Assembly: GCF_937999985.1 (NCBI RefSeq) | Contig: NZ_CALLDG010000141.1 | Span: 1-8,421, forward strand | Origin: an uncultured Corynebacterium sp. | GTDB taxonomy: Bacteria > Actinomycetota > Actinomycetes > Mycobacteriales > Mycobacteriaceae | DNA: 8,421 nucleotides | Direction of reading: 5' to 3' | In this document: one piece after another, positions 1 to 7,000 of the stretch | Position numbering within the stretch: position 1 is the first letter of the stretch | Layout of the letters: each line of letters opens with the position of its first letter | Notes under the pieces: generated by a model | Seen by the model: the letters and a program-made list of their open reading frames with translations, nothing else | What the model was told of the DNA's origin: nothing | Databases searched by the model: none | Made by a program: the position numbers and the translations under genes

Positions 1-630
1 ACCTACGGGCTGGGCCGCTCCGAGGGCGTAGTGCTGCGCTACCTGACGGACGCCTACCGCACGCTGGAGCACTCGGTGCCGGAAAGCTACCGCTCCGAGG
101 AGTTTGACGACATCCTCGTGTGGCTGGGTGAACTGATCCGCCAGGTCGATTCCTCCCTGATCGACGAGTGGGTCCAAATGGCCGACCCGGATGCCCCGCT
201 GACGGAGGATCAGGTCGCCGAGCACGCCTACGGGGTGGAGGATACGAATCTTTTGTCCGCCAACCCGCAGGCCCTGACCCGCATGGTGCGAAACTACTTC
301 TTCCGCCACGTGGAGCTCTTCGCCTTCGAGAAGGAGCGCGAACTTGCGGAGATGGACGAATACCTGGACTCGCCGCCGGACTGGCCCGCCGCGATGGACG
401 ATTATTTCGACGAGTATGCGGATGTTGGTGTGGACGCCGCCGCGCGGTCGAATAAGAACATCCTCATCAAGCGGGGCACCGGCTCCGAGGCCGAAAGCTG
501 GTTCGTCCGTCAGATCATCGACGATCCGGAAGGCGACCACGGCTGGGCGCTCGAGGGTGTGGTGGACCTCGCCGCGACGGACGAGGCCGGTGAGGTCCGC
601 CTGTCGGAGCTCACGATCGTGCAGGGATAG
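1..630 (+). CDS. DEAD/DEAH-box (superfamily II) helicase with DUF3516 domain, C-terminal part only
   Basis: The frame is open from the first base of the window and ends at TAG 628-630, so about 209 C-terminal residues are visible and the helicase core lies upstream, outside the window. The piece matches the DUF3516 domain at the C-terminus of actinobacterial superfamily II helicases. Hallmarks are a stretch near residues 15-25 reading LRYLTDAYRTL, then WLGELIRQVDSSLIDEW at about 41-57, and a terminal block with VRQIIDDPEGDHGW followed by VDLAATDEAGEV. Family knowledge: these are cytosolic ATP-dependent RNA/DNA helicases of poorly defined role. No helicase motif is visible, so activity cannot be judged. 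The GTG at 31 is an internal valine, not a start. The gene converges on oxyR, 33 bp away. Confidence is high for the domain and moderate for the whole-protein description. Confidence 0.82.
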   Translation, partial: TYGLGRSEGVVLRYLTDAYRTLEHSVPESYRSEEFDDILVWLGELIRQVDSSLIDEWVQMADPDAPLTEDQVAEHAYGVEDTNLLSANPQALTRMVRNYFFRHVELFAFEKERELAEMDEYLDSPPDWPAAMDDYFDEYADVGVDAAARSNKNILIKRGTGSEAESWFVRQIIDDPEGDHGWALEGVVDLAATDEAGEVRLSELTIVQG

Positions 631-657
631 CCCGCAGGTTTAACTCCGGGCTTAACC
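630..657. terminator. Weak possible bidirectional terminator between converging genes
   Basis: The 33-bp gap between the helicase stop and the oxyR stop holds an inverted repeat GCCCG (630-634) / CGGGC (647-651) with a 12-nt loop, followed by TTAACC. A second, imperfect pairing GGTT (637-640) / AACC (654-657) overlaps it. There is no U-run on either strand, so this is at best a weak terminator. It is listed because no other structure could stop convergent transcription here. Confidence 0.25.
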
Positions 658-663
658 ACTGGC

Positions 664-1626
664 TTAGAGGTAAGTCTCCAGCACGCGGCGGCTATCCTTC
701 GCCACGTGGTTGAAGGATTGCGCCACGATCTCCCCCAGCGCCGCATAGTCGTCGATGCGCGTGGAGCTGGAGCGGTAGGCCATGCCGATCGTGCGGCCGG
801 CACGCACTGCGCCACCGGCGAACGTCGCCAGGGCGATGCCCGGGCGCTGACATTCCACGGCAACCGCGGACAGCGGCACCAGGGTCGCGCCCAATCCGGC
901 GGCTACCAGCTGGATTACCGTGGACAGGCTCGCAGCGCGGGTCACGGAGTGGCGCGGGTCGTTGGCCATATCCACGGTGCGGCACAGCTCCAGGATCTGG
1001 TCGCGCAGGCAGTGCCCGTCGTCCAGCAGCAACAGCTCGATGTTCTTCAGTTCGTCGACCGCCAGATCCTTGCGACCGGCCAGAGGGTGGCCCTCGGGCA
1101 GGACCAGCACGAACTCTTCGGTGTACAGGTCAACGGTGTTCAGCCCGCCCCCCTCGCCAGGCATACCGAGCACGGCAACGTCGATCTTGCCCTGACGTAG
1201 TGCATCGACCAGCAGCGGGGACTTTTCCTCCACGATGCGCGGCTCCAGTTTCGGGGCAACGTCGTTAACCGTGTGCAGCACGTCTGGCAAGATGTACGGC
1301 GCGACGGTGGGGATCATGCCGATCGCCAGCGAGCCGACCAGGCCGCCGTGGGCGCCGCGGGCGTGGGTGACGAAGGTCTCCAGGCTCTCCAGCGTCGCCT
1401 GCGCGAATGGCAGCAGCCCCCGCCCCACCGGGGTGACGATGACCTTGCGAGTAGACCGTTCGATCAGCTGCACGCCAAGCCCCGCCTCCAGCGCTGCCAG
1501 CGCTTGAGACAGCGACGGCTGGGAGATCCCCAGGTGCGAGGCGGCGGTGCCGAAGTGACCGTGTTCGGCGATGGTCACGAAGGTACGTAGTTGGGCAACT
1601 GTTGGTCGATACTCTCTTTGAACCAC
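664..1626 (-). CDS. oxyR: OxyR, LysR-type hydrogen peroxide-sensing transcriptional regulator
   Basis: A 320-residue LysR-type regulator, full family length. An N-terminal winged helix-turn-helix (about residues 8-66) carries the LysR signature around GHFGTAASHLGISQPSLSQA. A linker helix follows, then the sensing domain (about 95-310). The redox pair is Cys206 (in GHCLRDQ) and Cys215 (in ELC), and Thr107 lies in GMIPTVAP. These positions agree with the peroxidatic and resolving cysteines and the peroxide-binding threonine of C. glutamicum OxyR. Cys259 is extra. Family role: H2O2 oxidises the cysteine pair and changes promoter binding; in corynebacteria OxyR represses catalase, dps and iron-handling genes. 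The start is GTG at 1626. GAG at 1637-1635 lies 8 nt upstream of it and GAGG at 1632-1629 lies 2 nt upstream; the next in-frame Met is residue 104, so no alternative ATG is plausible. It lies 71 bp downstream of the ceramidase gene on the same strand and could be partly cotranscribed. Confidence 0.95.
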   Translation of the reverse strand: MVQREYRPTVAQLRTFVTIAEHGHFGTAASHLGISQPSLSQALAALEAGLGVQLIERSTRKVIVTPVGRGLLPFAQATLESLETFVTHARGAHGGLVGSLAIGMIPTVAPYILPDVLHTVNDVAPKLEPRIVEEKSPLLVDALRQGKIDVAVLGMPGEGGGLNTVDLYTEEFVLVLPEGHPLAGRKDLAVDELKNIELLLLDDGHCLRDQILELCRTVDMANDPRHSVTRAASLSTVIQLVAAGLGATLVPLSAVAVECQRPGIALATFAGGAVRAGRTIGMAYRSSSTRIDDYAALGEIVAQSFNHVAKDSRRVLETYL

Positions 1627-1643
1627 GTCCTCAACTCTACAGC

Positions 1644-1664
1644 AATTATTAGAAAAGTATAATT
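1644..1664. promoter_or_regulatory. 6-9-6 dyad upstream of oxyR, overlapping a candidate -10
   Basis: AATTAT (1644-1649) and ATAATT (1659-1664) form a perfect inverted repeat separated by 9 bp. On the minus strand the sequence TATACT at 1661-1656 could be the oxyR -10, giving a leader of about 20 nt. No good -35 lies 16-18 bp upstream of it (the hexamer at 17 bp is GTACTT). The dyad centre is about 28 bp upstream of the oxyR start codon. LysR-type regulators commonly bind dyads near their own promoters, so autoregulation is possible, but the arms do not give the classical T-N11-A spacing. Being AT-only, the repeat could be chance. Confidence 0.35.
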
Positions 1665-1697
1665 ACAACCGAAAAAATAAGTACCTTTGCCCTATAT

Positions 1698-3776
1698 CTA
1701 GCTCACCTGTAGTTCAGCGGTTCCCTCGAAGGGCGAGAGCTTGCCCAGGAAGGCCTTCCAATCGCCCTTGAGCCGCACGGTGTACCTTCCGGGCTGCACA
1801 TCGCTCGTGCCCCACTCGACGGTAGTGCGTGTCTGCCCGAAAGAGTTTTCGAAGGTGATTAGAGTGTTCTCGCTGGAGTCGTCCGCGACCACCTTCCCGC
1901 TGGCGTCCTCGATCGTCACGTAGCCCTCGCCGTGGCGCATGTCGTTGTTCGGGTTCGCGCCCACGAACACCACCCGCGCCGGCGAGCCGGCCTTCACCTC
2001 CTTAGGCGCCTCCAGCACTTCGCCGAACTTTTTGCCCGGCGGCGGCGCATCCATCCAGTTGTCGCTGCCCGGCACGTTCGGGATCAGCCCCGTCAGGTCA
2101 CCTGCAGGCTGCCCGACCTCCACAGGCTTGCCCTCTTTGAGAGCGCGCGCCATCTCGTCGAGTACGTCCTGGAACGCGGGCAGCTGGTACTGGCCGAAGA
2201 TTGTCGCGCCTCCCTCGTAATTCTGCGCCTCATACTCTTCGGGCGTGGTGATGTAGTGGCCGTAGGCGTTCGTGTATCCCTGCACCACAATCGCGTTCTC
2301 CGGCACACCCAGCGCCTCAGCGACCGTGCGCTTCATGCGCAAGCCACTGGTGACCGTCGGCTCGAACCCAAGACTCACCAGCACAAACGAGCCCAGACGG
2401 TGAATCGTGAACGGGTGAACCTGCTGGATCATGCCGTCGATGTAGCCCATCGGCAGCAGGCCCTCCTTCGGGCCGTGGACATCCTTGATCTCCTGAGGCG
2501 AAAGGAAGTTGTTGAGGTCGCGCACCCACGGGTTACCGCCGCGCTCGCCCTCATTGAAGCCCAGGATGGGAACACCGCCGCCGTCTTCCTGCGAGGACGC
2601 AGCAAAAGCCGCACCCAGAATCGCCGGCCCCAGCTTGTGCTCCTTCTTGTCCGGGGTAAAGCGCGGGCTGGCCACCAGCTGCGGGCAGTTCACCCATCGC
2701 ATGCGCCCGTCGATACCGCCTGCCGACCAGTCCTTTCCTAGGTCATTGGTCGCCGCCATCATCCGCTCGCCGAGGATCTGCGCAGATTCACGCTCATCTG
2801 CTCCCGGCCCAGAGTTGGGCGTCAATCCCATATTCGGCGTGATGTCACCCGGCGTCATGTTAGCGAAGGCAGCGACAAACGGCGCATCCTCGGGGTGGCG
2901 GTGCACCACTCCGTGAGCTTCCTCAGTCGCCCAGGCGGCGTACCCCTTGTTGTCGCCTGCGATGTGCTTGTACTCCGCGCCGAAGCTCGTCGGGTGCAGC
3001 GAGTACCAGTTGATCAAGCCGACCTGCTTACCGCCGCGGGAAACGTGGAGGGTCACACTGCGGGTGTCCACCCCGTTGGGTAGGGCCTTCTTGTCCTCTT
3101 CGGGGTTGCGGTCCCACGAGGTCTTTGACCTATTGACGCCCGCATCAGCGACCGTCGTCTCCGCAACCGTGACGTCTGAAGGCTGGATGTCCGCGTGTGC
3201 GCGCTCAATGGCGGTAACGATGCCCGCTACCGTGGCCTCGAAGGTCTTCGGACGGAAGCCACCGTGGGTGATGTCGACCATCAAATGCTGGGACGTGCCA
3301 CCTGGAGCCACGTGAGTGTGGGTGGCCGTGAGTAGGACGTTGGTTTGGTCGTACAGATCCCCGAACTTTTCCTTGAGGCGGCGGAGCACCTCCAGGTGGA
3401 TGGACTGGAACATCAGCCCAACGTCGCAGGTGACGTGGACGAAACGGGAGTTGTCGCGGTTGGCGTCAACAAAAATAAACGCGCGGGCGTACTGGCGGCG
3501 CTGAATACCGACAGTCTTCTGCTCGTCCACGGCGTAGCCGAACATGCCGGCGCCCCATGGCTCGCCGGTCATGTCCGCCAGACCGCGTCCTACATGGAAG
3601 CCTCCCCCACTGCCGCCACTAGCTTCCTGCGCGCTTGCTCCGGGCGCACCGGCGGAGGCCCAGAGTACGGTGCCGGATACCGCAGCCATTCCACGGAAGA
3701 AATTGCGGCGGCTGAGCTGGGACTTCAGCGGACTCTGCAGACGGTTTGGGGTGGTGTTCTGGCCGTGTTCACACAT
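1698..3776 (-). CDS. Neutral/alkaline ceramidase, Tat-exported
   Basis: A 692-residue protein of the neutral ceramidase family, which hydrolyses the amide bond of ceramide to sphingosine and fatty acid. An N-terminal Tat signal has the twin-arginine motif SRRNFF (Arg23-Arg24), a hydrophobic stretch to about residue 41 and a likely cleavage after ASA (47-49). The zinc amidase domain spans about 58-560. His153 and His155 lie in THTHVAPGG, Arg216 in VNRS, His261 in WYSLHPTS, Glu472 in GFEPTVTSG and Tyr508 in YGHYITTPEEY; by homology to the Pseudomonas enzyme, His153, His261, Glu472 and Tyr508 are the likely zinc ligands. The motif usually read GDVSPN is GDITPN here (310-315), so Thr313 replaces the family nucleophilic serine. 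A C-terminal beta-sandwich (about 575-692) has PNNDMR. The start is ATG at 3776 with GAGAGA 4 nt upstream (3786-3781). It is upstream of oxyR and divergent from hrpA. The expected location is cell envelope or secreted. The substrate is inferred from family. Confidence 0.9.
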   Translation of the reverse strand: MCEHGQNTTPNRLQSPLKSQLSRRNFFRGMAAVSGTVLWASAGAPGASAQEASGGSGGGFHVGRGLADMTGEPWGAGMFGYAVDEQKTVGIQRRQYARAFIFVDANRDNSRFVHVTCDVGLMFQSIHLEVLRRLKEKFGDLYDQTNVLLTATHTHVAPGGTSQHLMVDITHGGFRPKTFEATVAGIVTAIERAHADIQPSDVTVAETTVADAGVNRSKTSWDRNPEEDKKALPNGVDTRSVTLHVSRGGKQVGLINWYSLHPTSFGAEYKHIAGDNKGYAAWATEEAHGVVHRHPEDAPFVAAFANMTPGDITPNMGLTPNSGPGADERESAQILGERMMAATNDLGKDWSAGGIDGRMRWVNCPQLVASPRFTPDKKEHKLGPAILGAAFAASSQEDGGGVPILGFNEGERGGNPWVRDLNNFLSPQEIKDVHGPKEGLLPMGYIDGMIQQVHPFTIHRLGSFVLVSLGFEPTVTSGLRMKRTVAEALGVPENAIVVQGYTNAYGHYITTPEEYEAQNYEGGATIFGQYQLPAFQDVLDEMARALKEGKPVEVGQPAGDLTGLIPNVPGSDNWMDAPPPGKKFGEVLEAPKEVKAGSPARVVFVGANPNNDMRHGEGYVTIEDASGKVVADDSSENTLITFENSFGQTRTTVEWGTSDVQPGRYTVRLKGDWKAFLGKLSPFEGTAELQVS

Positions 3777-3863
3777 GAGGTCTCTCGTTTCTCAAAACTA
3801 CTTACATCATTAGATTGTTTTGACTGACGAAAGACTAGACCGAATCCGTGGGGCTGCGGGATA

Positions 3864-3884
3864 GTTTGCGTATATTAAGCAAAC
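3864..3884. promoter_or_regulatory. Candidate operator: perfect GTTTGC-N9-GCAAAC dyad
   Basis: GTTTGC (3864-3869) and GCAAAC (3879-3884) are perfect inverted arms around a 9-bp AT-rich core that itself contains a partial dyad (TA...TA). The size and geometry fit a homodimeric winged-HTH or TetR/GntR-type repressor site. It lies about 88 bp upstream of the ceramidase ATG and about 80 bp upstream of the hrpA -10, so the ceramidase promoter is the more likely target. The regulator is unknown. Confidence 0.45.
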
Positions 3885-3924
3885 ATTTATGGTCCTCTAA
3901 TCTTGTTTGGGGGTAAAAACTGTT

Positions 3925-3947
3925 CAGGGGTGCAGGTTCCTCCCCTG
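3925..3947. repeat. Inverted repeat CAGGGG-N11-CCCCTG over the hrpA -35 region
   Basis: Perfect arms at 3925-3930 and 3942-3947 flank 11 bp. The repeat lies just upstream of the extended -10 and covers the place where a -35 hexamer would sit. A competing short hairpin CCTCC (3939-3943) / GGAGG (3947-3951) overlaps it. It could be a second operator or a fortuitous GC repeat. Confidence 0.3.
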
Positions 3948-3956
3948 GAGGCTCAT

Positions 3957-3965
3957 TGCTAGAAT
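3957..3965 (+). promoter_or_regulatory. Extended -10 promoter element for hrpA
   Basis: TGCTAGAAT gives the extended -10 pattern TGn followed by TAGAAT (3960-3965), a strong match to the actinobacterial housekeeping sigma -10. The hexamer 17 bp upstream (3937-3942, TTCCTC) is a poor -35, which is common for extended -10 promoters. Transcription would start near 3971-3973, giving a leader of about 53 nt to the ATG at 4026. Confidence 0.5.
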
Positions 3966-3977
3966 CGGCCTGTTCAG

Positions 3978-3993
3978 CCCCGTAAACACGGGG
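3978..3993 (+). promoter_or_regulatory. Stable hairpin in the hrpA leader
   Basis: CCCCGT (3978-3983), loop AAAC (3984-3987) and ACGGGG (3988-3993) form a perfect six-pair, four-loop hairpin. It lies within the first ~25 nt of the predicted hrpA transcript. Its 3' arm contains the only purine-rich stretch that could act as ribosome binding site for the alternative TTG start at 3999. No U-run follows, so it is not a standard terminator. It may stabilise the 5' end or block the TTG start. Confidence 0.45.
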
Positions 3994-4025
3994 AAATCTT
4001 GGCTAGCGAGACGGGTGATTCACAC

Positions 4026-7000
4026 ATGACGGACGCGCACGGGTCGGCCTCCCCCACCAACCATGGCCGCACCCAGGGCAAGCCGCAAGGGCGCAGGCGC
4101 TCCCGGCGACGCTCAAACAAGCGCCGCCGCCCGCAGTTCATCCGCACCATTCCGCCGATTGCCTACCCCGACCTGCCGGTCTCCGAGCGGCGGGAGGACA
4201 TCAAAAAAGCCATCGAGGACAACCAGGTCGTCATCATCGCAGGTGAGACCGGCTCGGGTAAGACCACCCAGATTCCCAAGATGTGCCTGGAACTCGGCCG
4301 CGGTCGAACAAAGGTTATCGGCCACACCCAACCGCGCCGCATCGCGGCCCGCAGCGTGGCCGAGCGCATCGCGGAGGAACTCGACCAGCAGATCGGCGAC
4401 GATACTTCCCTGGTCGGCTACAAAATCCGCTTCGACGATACGATCTCCAAGCACACCGCCGTGAAGCTCATGACCGATGGTGTGCTGCTCAACGAGATCC
4501 AGCGCGACCGCCTCCTGCGGGACTACGACACGATCATCGTCGACGAGGCCCACGAGCGCAGCCTCAACATCGACTTCCTGCTCGGCTACCTGAAGCAACT
4601 GCTGCCGAAGCGGCCCGACCTGAAGGTCATCATCACCTCCGCGACGATCGACCCGGAGAGCTTCGCGGAGCACTTTGCGGACACCTCTGGCTCCCCCGCC
4701 CCCATCATCGAGGTCTCGGGGCGTACCTACCCGGTAGAGATTCGCTATCGCCCGCTCGTGACGGAACGGGAGAACCCGAAAACCGGCGAGGTCATCGAGG
4801 TGGAGACAGATCCCCTGGACGGACTCGTCGCTGCGTGTAAGGAACTGATGCGCGCCGGCGAGGGCGACATCCTGTGCTTCTTCTCCGGCGAACGCGAGAT
4901 CCGCGATGCCGCCGAGGCACTGGAAGGTGAGTTCGCCGGCGCCGGCGGGGCACGCAAAGTAGATGTGCTGCCGCTGTTCGGCCGCCTTTCAAACGCCGAG
5001 CAGCACCGCGTGTTCCGCACCGGGCCACGCCGCCGCATCGTACTGGCCACCAACATCGCGGAAACCTCGCTGACGGTTCCTGGCATCCACTACGTGGTGG
5101 ACACCGGCTATGCCCGCATCTCCCGCTACTCCAACCGCACCAAGGTCCAACGCCTGCCGGTGGAGCCCATCAGCCAGGCCAGCGCCAAGCAGCGCTCCGG
5201 CCGCTCGGGCCGCATCGCCGACGGCATCGCCATCCGCCTGTACTCCGAAGAGGACTTCGAGGCGCGCCCCGAGTTCACCGACCCGGAAATCCTGCGCACC
5301 CACCTGTCCAGCGTAATCCTGTCCATGGCCGCCCTCGGCTTGGGCGATATTGAACGCTTCCCGTTCCTCCAGGCACCCGACAACAAGTCCATCCGTGACG
5401 GTGTGGCTCTACTGCAGGAGCTGGGAGCGTTGGCGTCAACAAAGGACGCAGCACTTACCCCCATCGGCCGCGACATGGCGCGCATCCCTACCGATCCGCG
5501 GCTCGCGCGCATGCTGGCGGCCGGGCATGCGAACAACATCATCGAGCCCATTGCGGTCATCGTCTCCGCCCTGTCCATCCAGGACGTGCGCGAGCGGCCC
5601 CTGGAAAAACAACAGCAGGCCGACGAAATGCACGCGCGCTTCAAGGCGAACTCCGACTTTGTGAGCCTTCTGAAACTCTGGAACTACCTGCAGGAACAGC
5701 GTCAGGAATTGTCGGCGAATAAGTTCCGCAAGCTGTGCCAGCGGGAGTTCATCCACTATGTACGCGTCCGCGAGTGGATGGATCTGGTGCGCCAGATGCT
5801 TTCCGTCGTGCAGGATCTACGCTGGAAGATTCCGAATATTCGCCACGTGAGGGAGCTCGTTTTCGAGCCGGAGGCGATCGACGAGGATCTGGTTCACAAG
5901 TCCATACTCACTGGCCTTCTGACCCACGTGGGAATGCGTGAGGGGAACTCCAAGCAATTCACCGGCACTCGTGGCTCGCATTTCGTGGTGCATCCTTCCT
6001 CCCACGTATCCAAGAAGCCCCCGCAGTGGCTTATGGCCGCTGAGCTGGTGGAAACCTCGCAGGTCTTCGCCCGTACCGTCGGGCCGATCGACCCGAGCTG
6101 GATCGAAGCGATCGCCCCGCACATGGTGAAGTACAACTATTCCGAGCCGGTGTGGTCGTCCTCTCGCGGGGCGGCAATGGTGCACGAAAAGGTACTGCTT
6201 CTGGGGTTACCGATCGTCGCAGACCGAATGGTCAATGCATCGAAGGTGGACCGTGCATTGGCGCGCGAATTGTTCATCCGGCACGCGCTTGTGGAGGGCG
6301 ATTGGAGAACCCGCCACCATTTCTTCGCCCACAACCAGAAGCTTCTCTCCGAGGCGACCGAACTGGAGGACAAGGCTCGTCGCCGCGACATCGTGGTCGA
6401 CGATCAAGCGCTCTTTGATTTTTATGACGCCCGCTTGCCAGAAAAGATCGTTTCCTCCCGGCACTTTGATTCCTGGTGGAAAAAGGCTCGCCATAAAGAC
6501 CCGCACCAGCTGGATTTCACGCTCGACGCGCTGATCGACTCGGAGGAGGCGGCGAAGGCTGCCGATGAGTTCCCCGACGTGTGGCGGCAGGGCAGCCTGG
6601 AGTTCGATCTCAGCTATGTCTTTATGCCTGGCGACCCGGACGACGGCATGACGATGCGCGTGCCGATCCCCCTGCTGGCAAACGTCTCCGAGCCGGAAAC
6701 TCGCTGGTTGGTGGCCGGCATGCGGGAGGAGCTGGCGATCGCCCTGATCCGGTCCCTGCCCAAGCCTTTGCGCACGAGTGTGGTGCCCGCCAGCAATTTC
6801 GCCAACGCAGCCTTGCAGCGAATGGTTCCCTTTGACGGGGAGTTTGGATTCGCGCTGGCCGAGGCACTGCGCGAGCTAGGTGGCCAGGGGATCTCCGCGC
6901 AGGATTTCGACTGGTCCCGTGTCCCCGGGCACTTGCGCATGCAGTTTGCCGCCATCGACCGCCGTGGCAATGTGATCGAGAAGTCGCGCGACTTGCAGTA

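Larger units (their letters stand above)
3777..4025. promoter_or_regulatory. Divergent control region between the ceramidase gene and hrpA
   Basis: This noncoding stretch of about 249 bp (222 bp if hrpA starts at the upstream TTG) separates two divergent genes. It is AT-rich on the ceramidase side and GC-rich near hrpA. It contains a perfect 6-9-6 dyad (3864-3884), an inverted repeat with GC-rich arms (3925-3947), a good extended -10 for hrpA (3957-3965), a tight hairpin (3978-3993) and two direct copies of CTGTTCAG (3920-3927 and 3970-3977). I found no convincing -35/-10 pair for the ceramidase gene. The AT core TAATAT (3877-3872, minus strand) inside the dyad is the best -10 guess. No small ORF or RNA gene is recognisable. 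Confidence 0.6.

Noticed and set aside
1671..1690. A-run on the plus strand (T-run on the minus strand) downstream of the ceramidase gene as an intrinsic terminator
   Set aside because: There is a run of six T on the minus strand, but the bases before it form no stable GC-rich stem.
1932..2741. Plus-strand ORF of 269 residues opposite the ceramidase gene
   Set aside because: Composition is rich in Arg, His and Leu as in a codon-shadow frame, no domain is recognisable, and the opposite strand encodes a clear ceramidase over the whole span.
3795..3840. A -35/-10 promoter close to the ceramidase start on the minus strand
   Set aside because: A TAATGA hexamer exists near 3812-3807, but no acceptable -35 lies 16-18 bp upstream of it.
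3997..4001. TTG at 3999 as the main hrpA start
   Set aside because: It is a rare start codon, its upstream purines are held in a perfect hairpin, and an in-frame ATG follows nine codons later. It is kept only as an alternative.
4113..4673. Minus-strand ORF of 186 residues inside hrpA
   Set aside because: Antisense to the strongly conserved helicase core, with no recognisable domain. Long antisense frames are expected in GC-rich genes.
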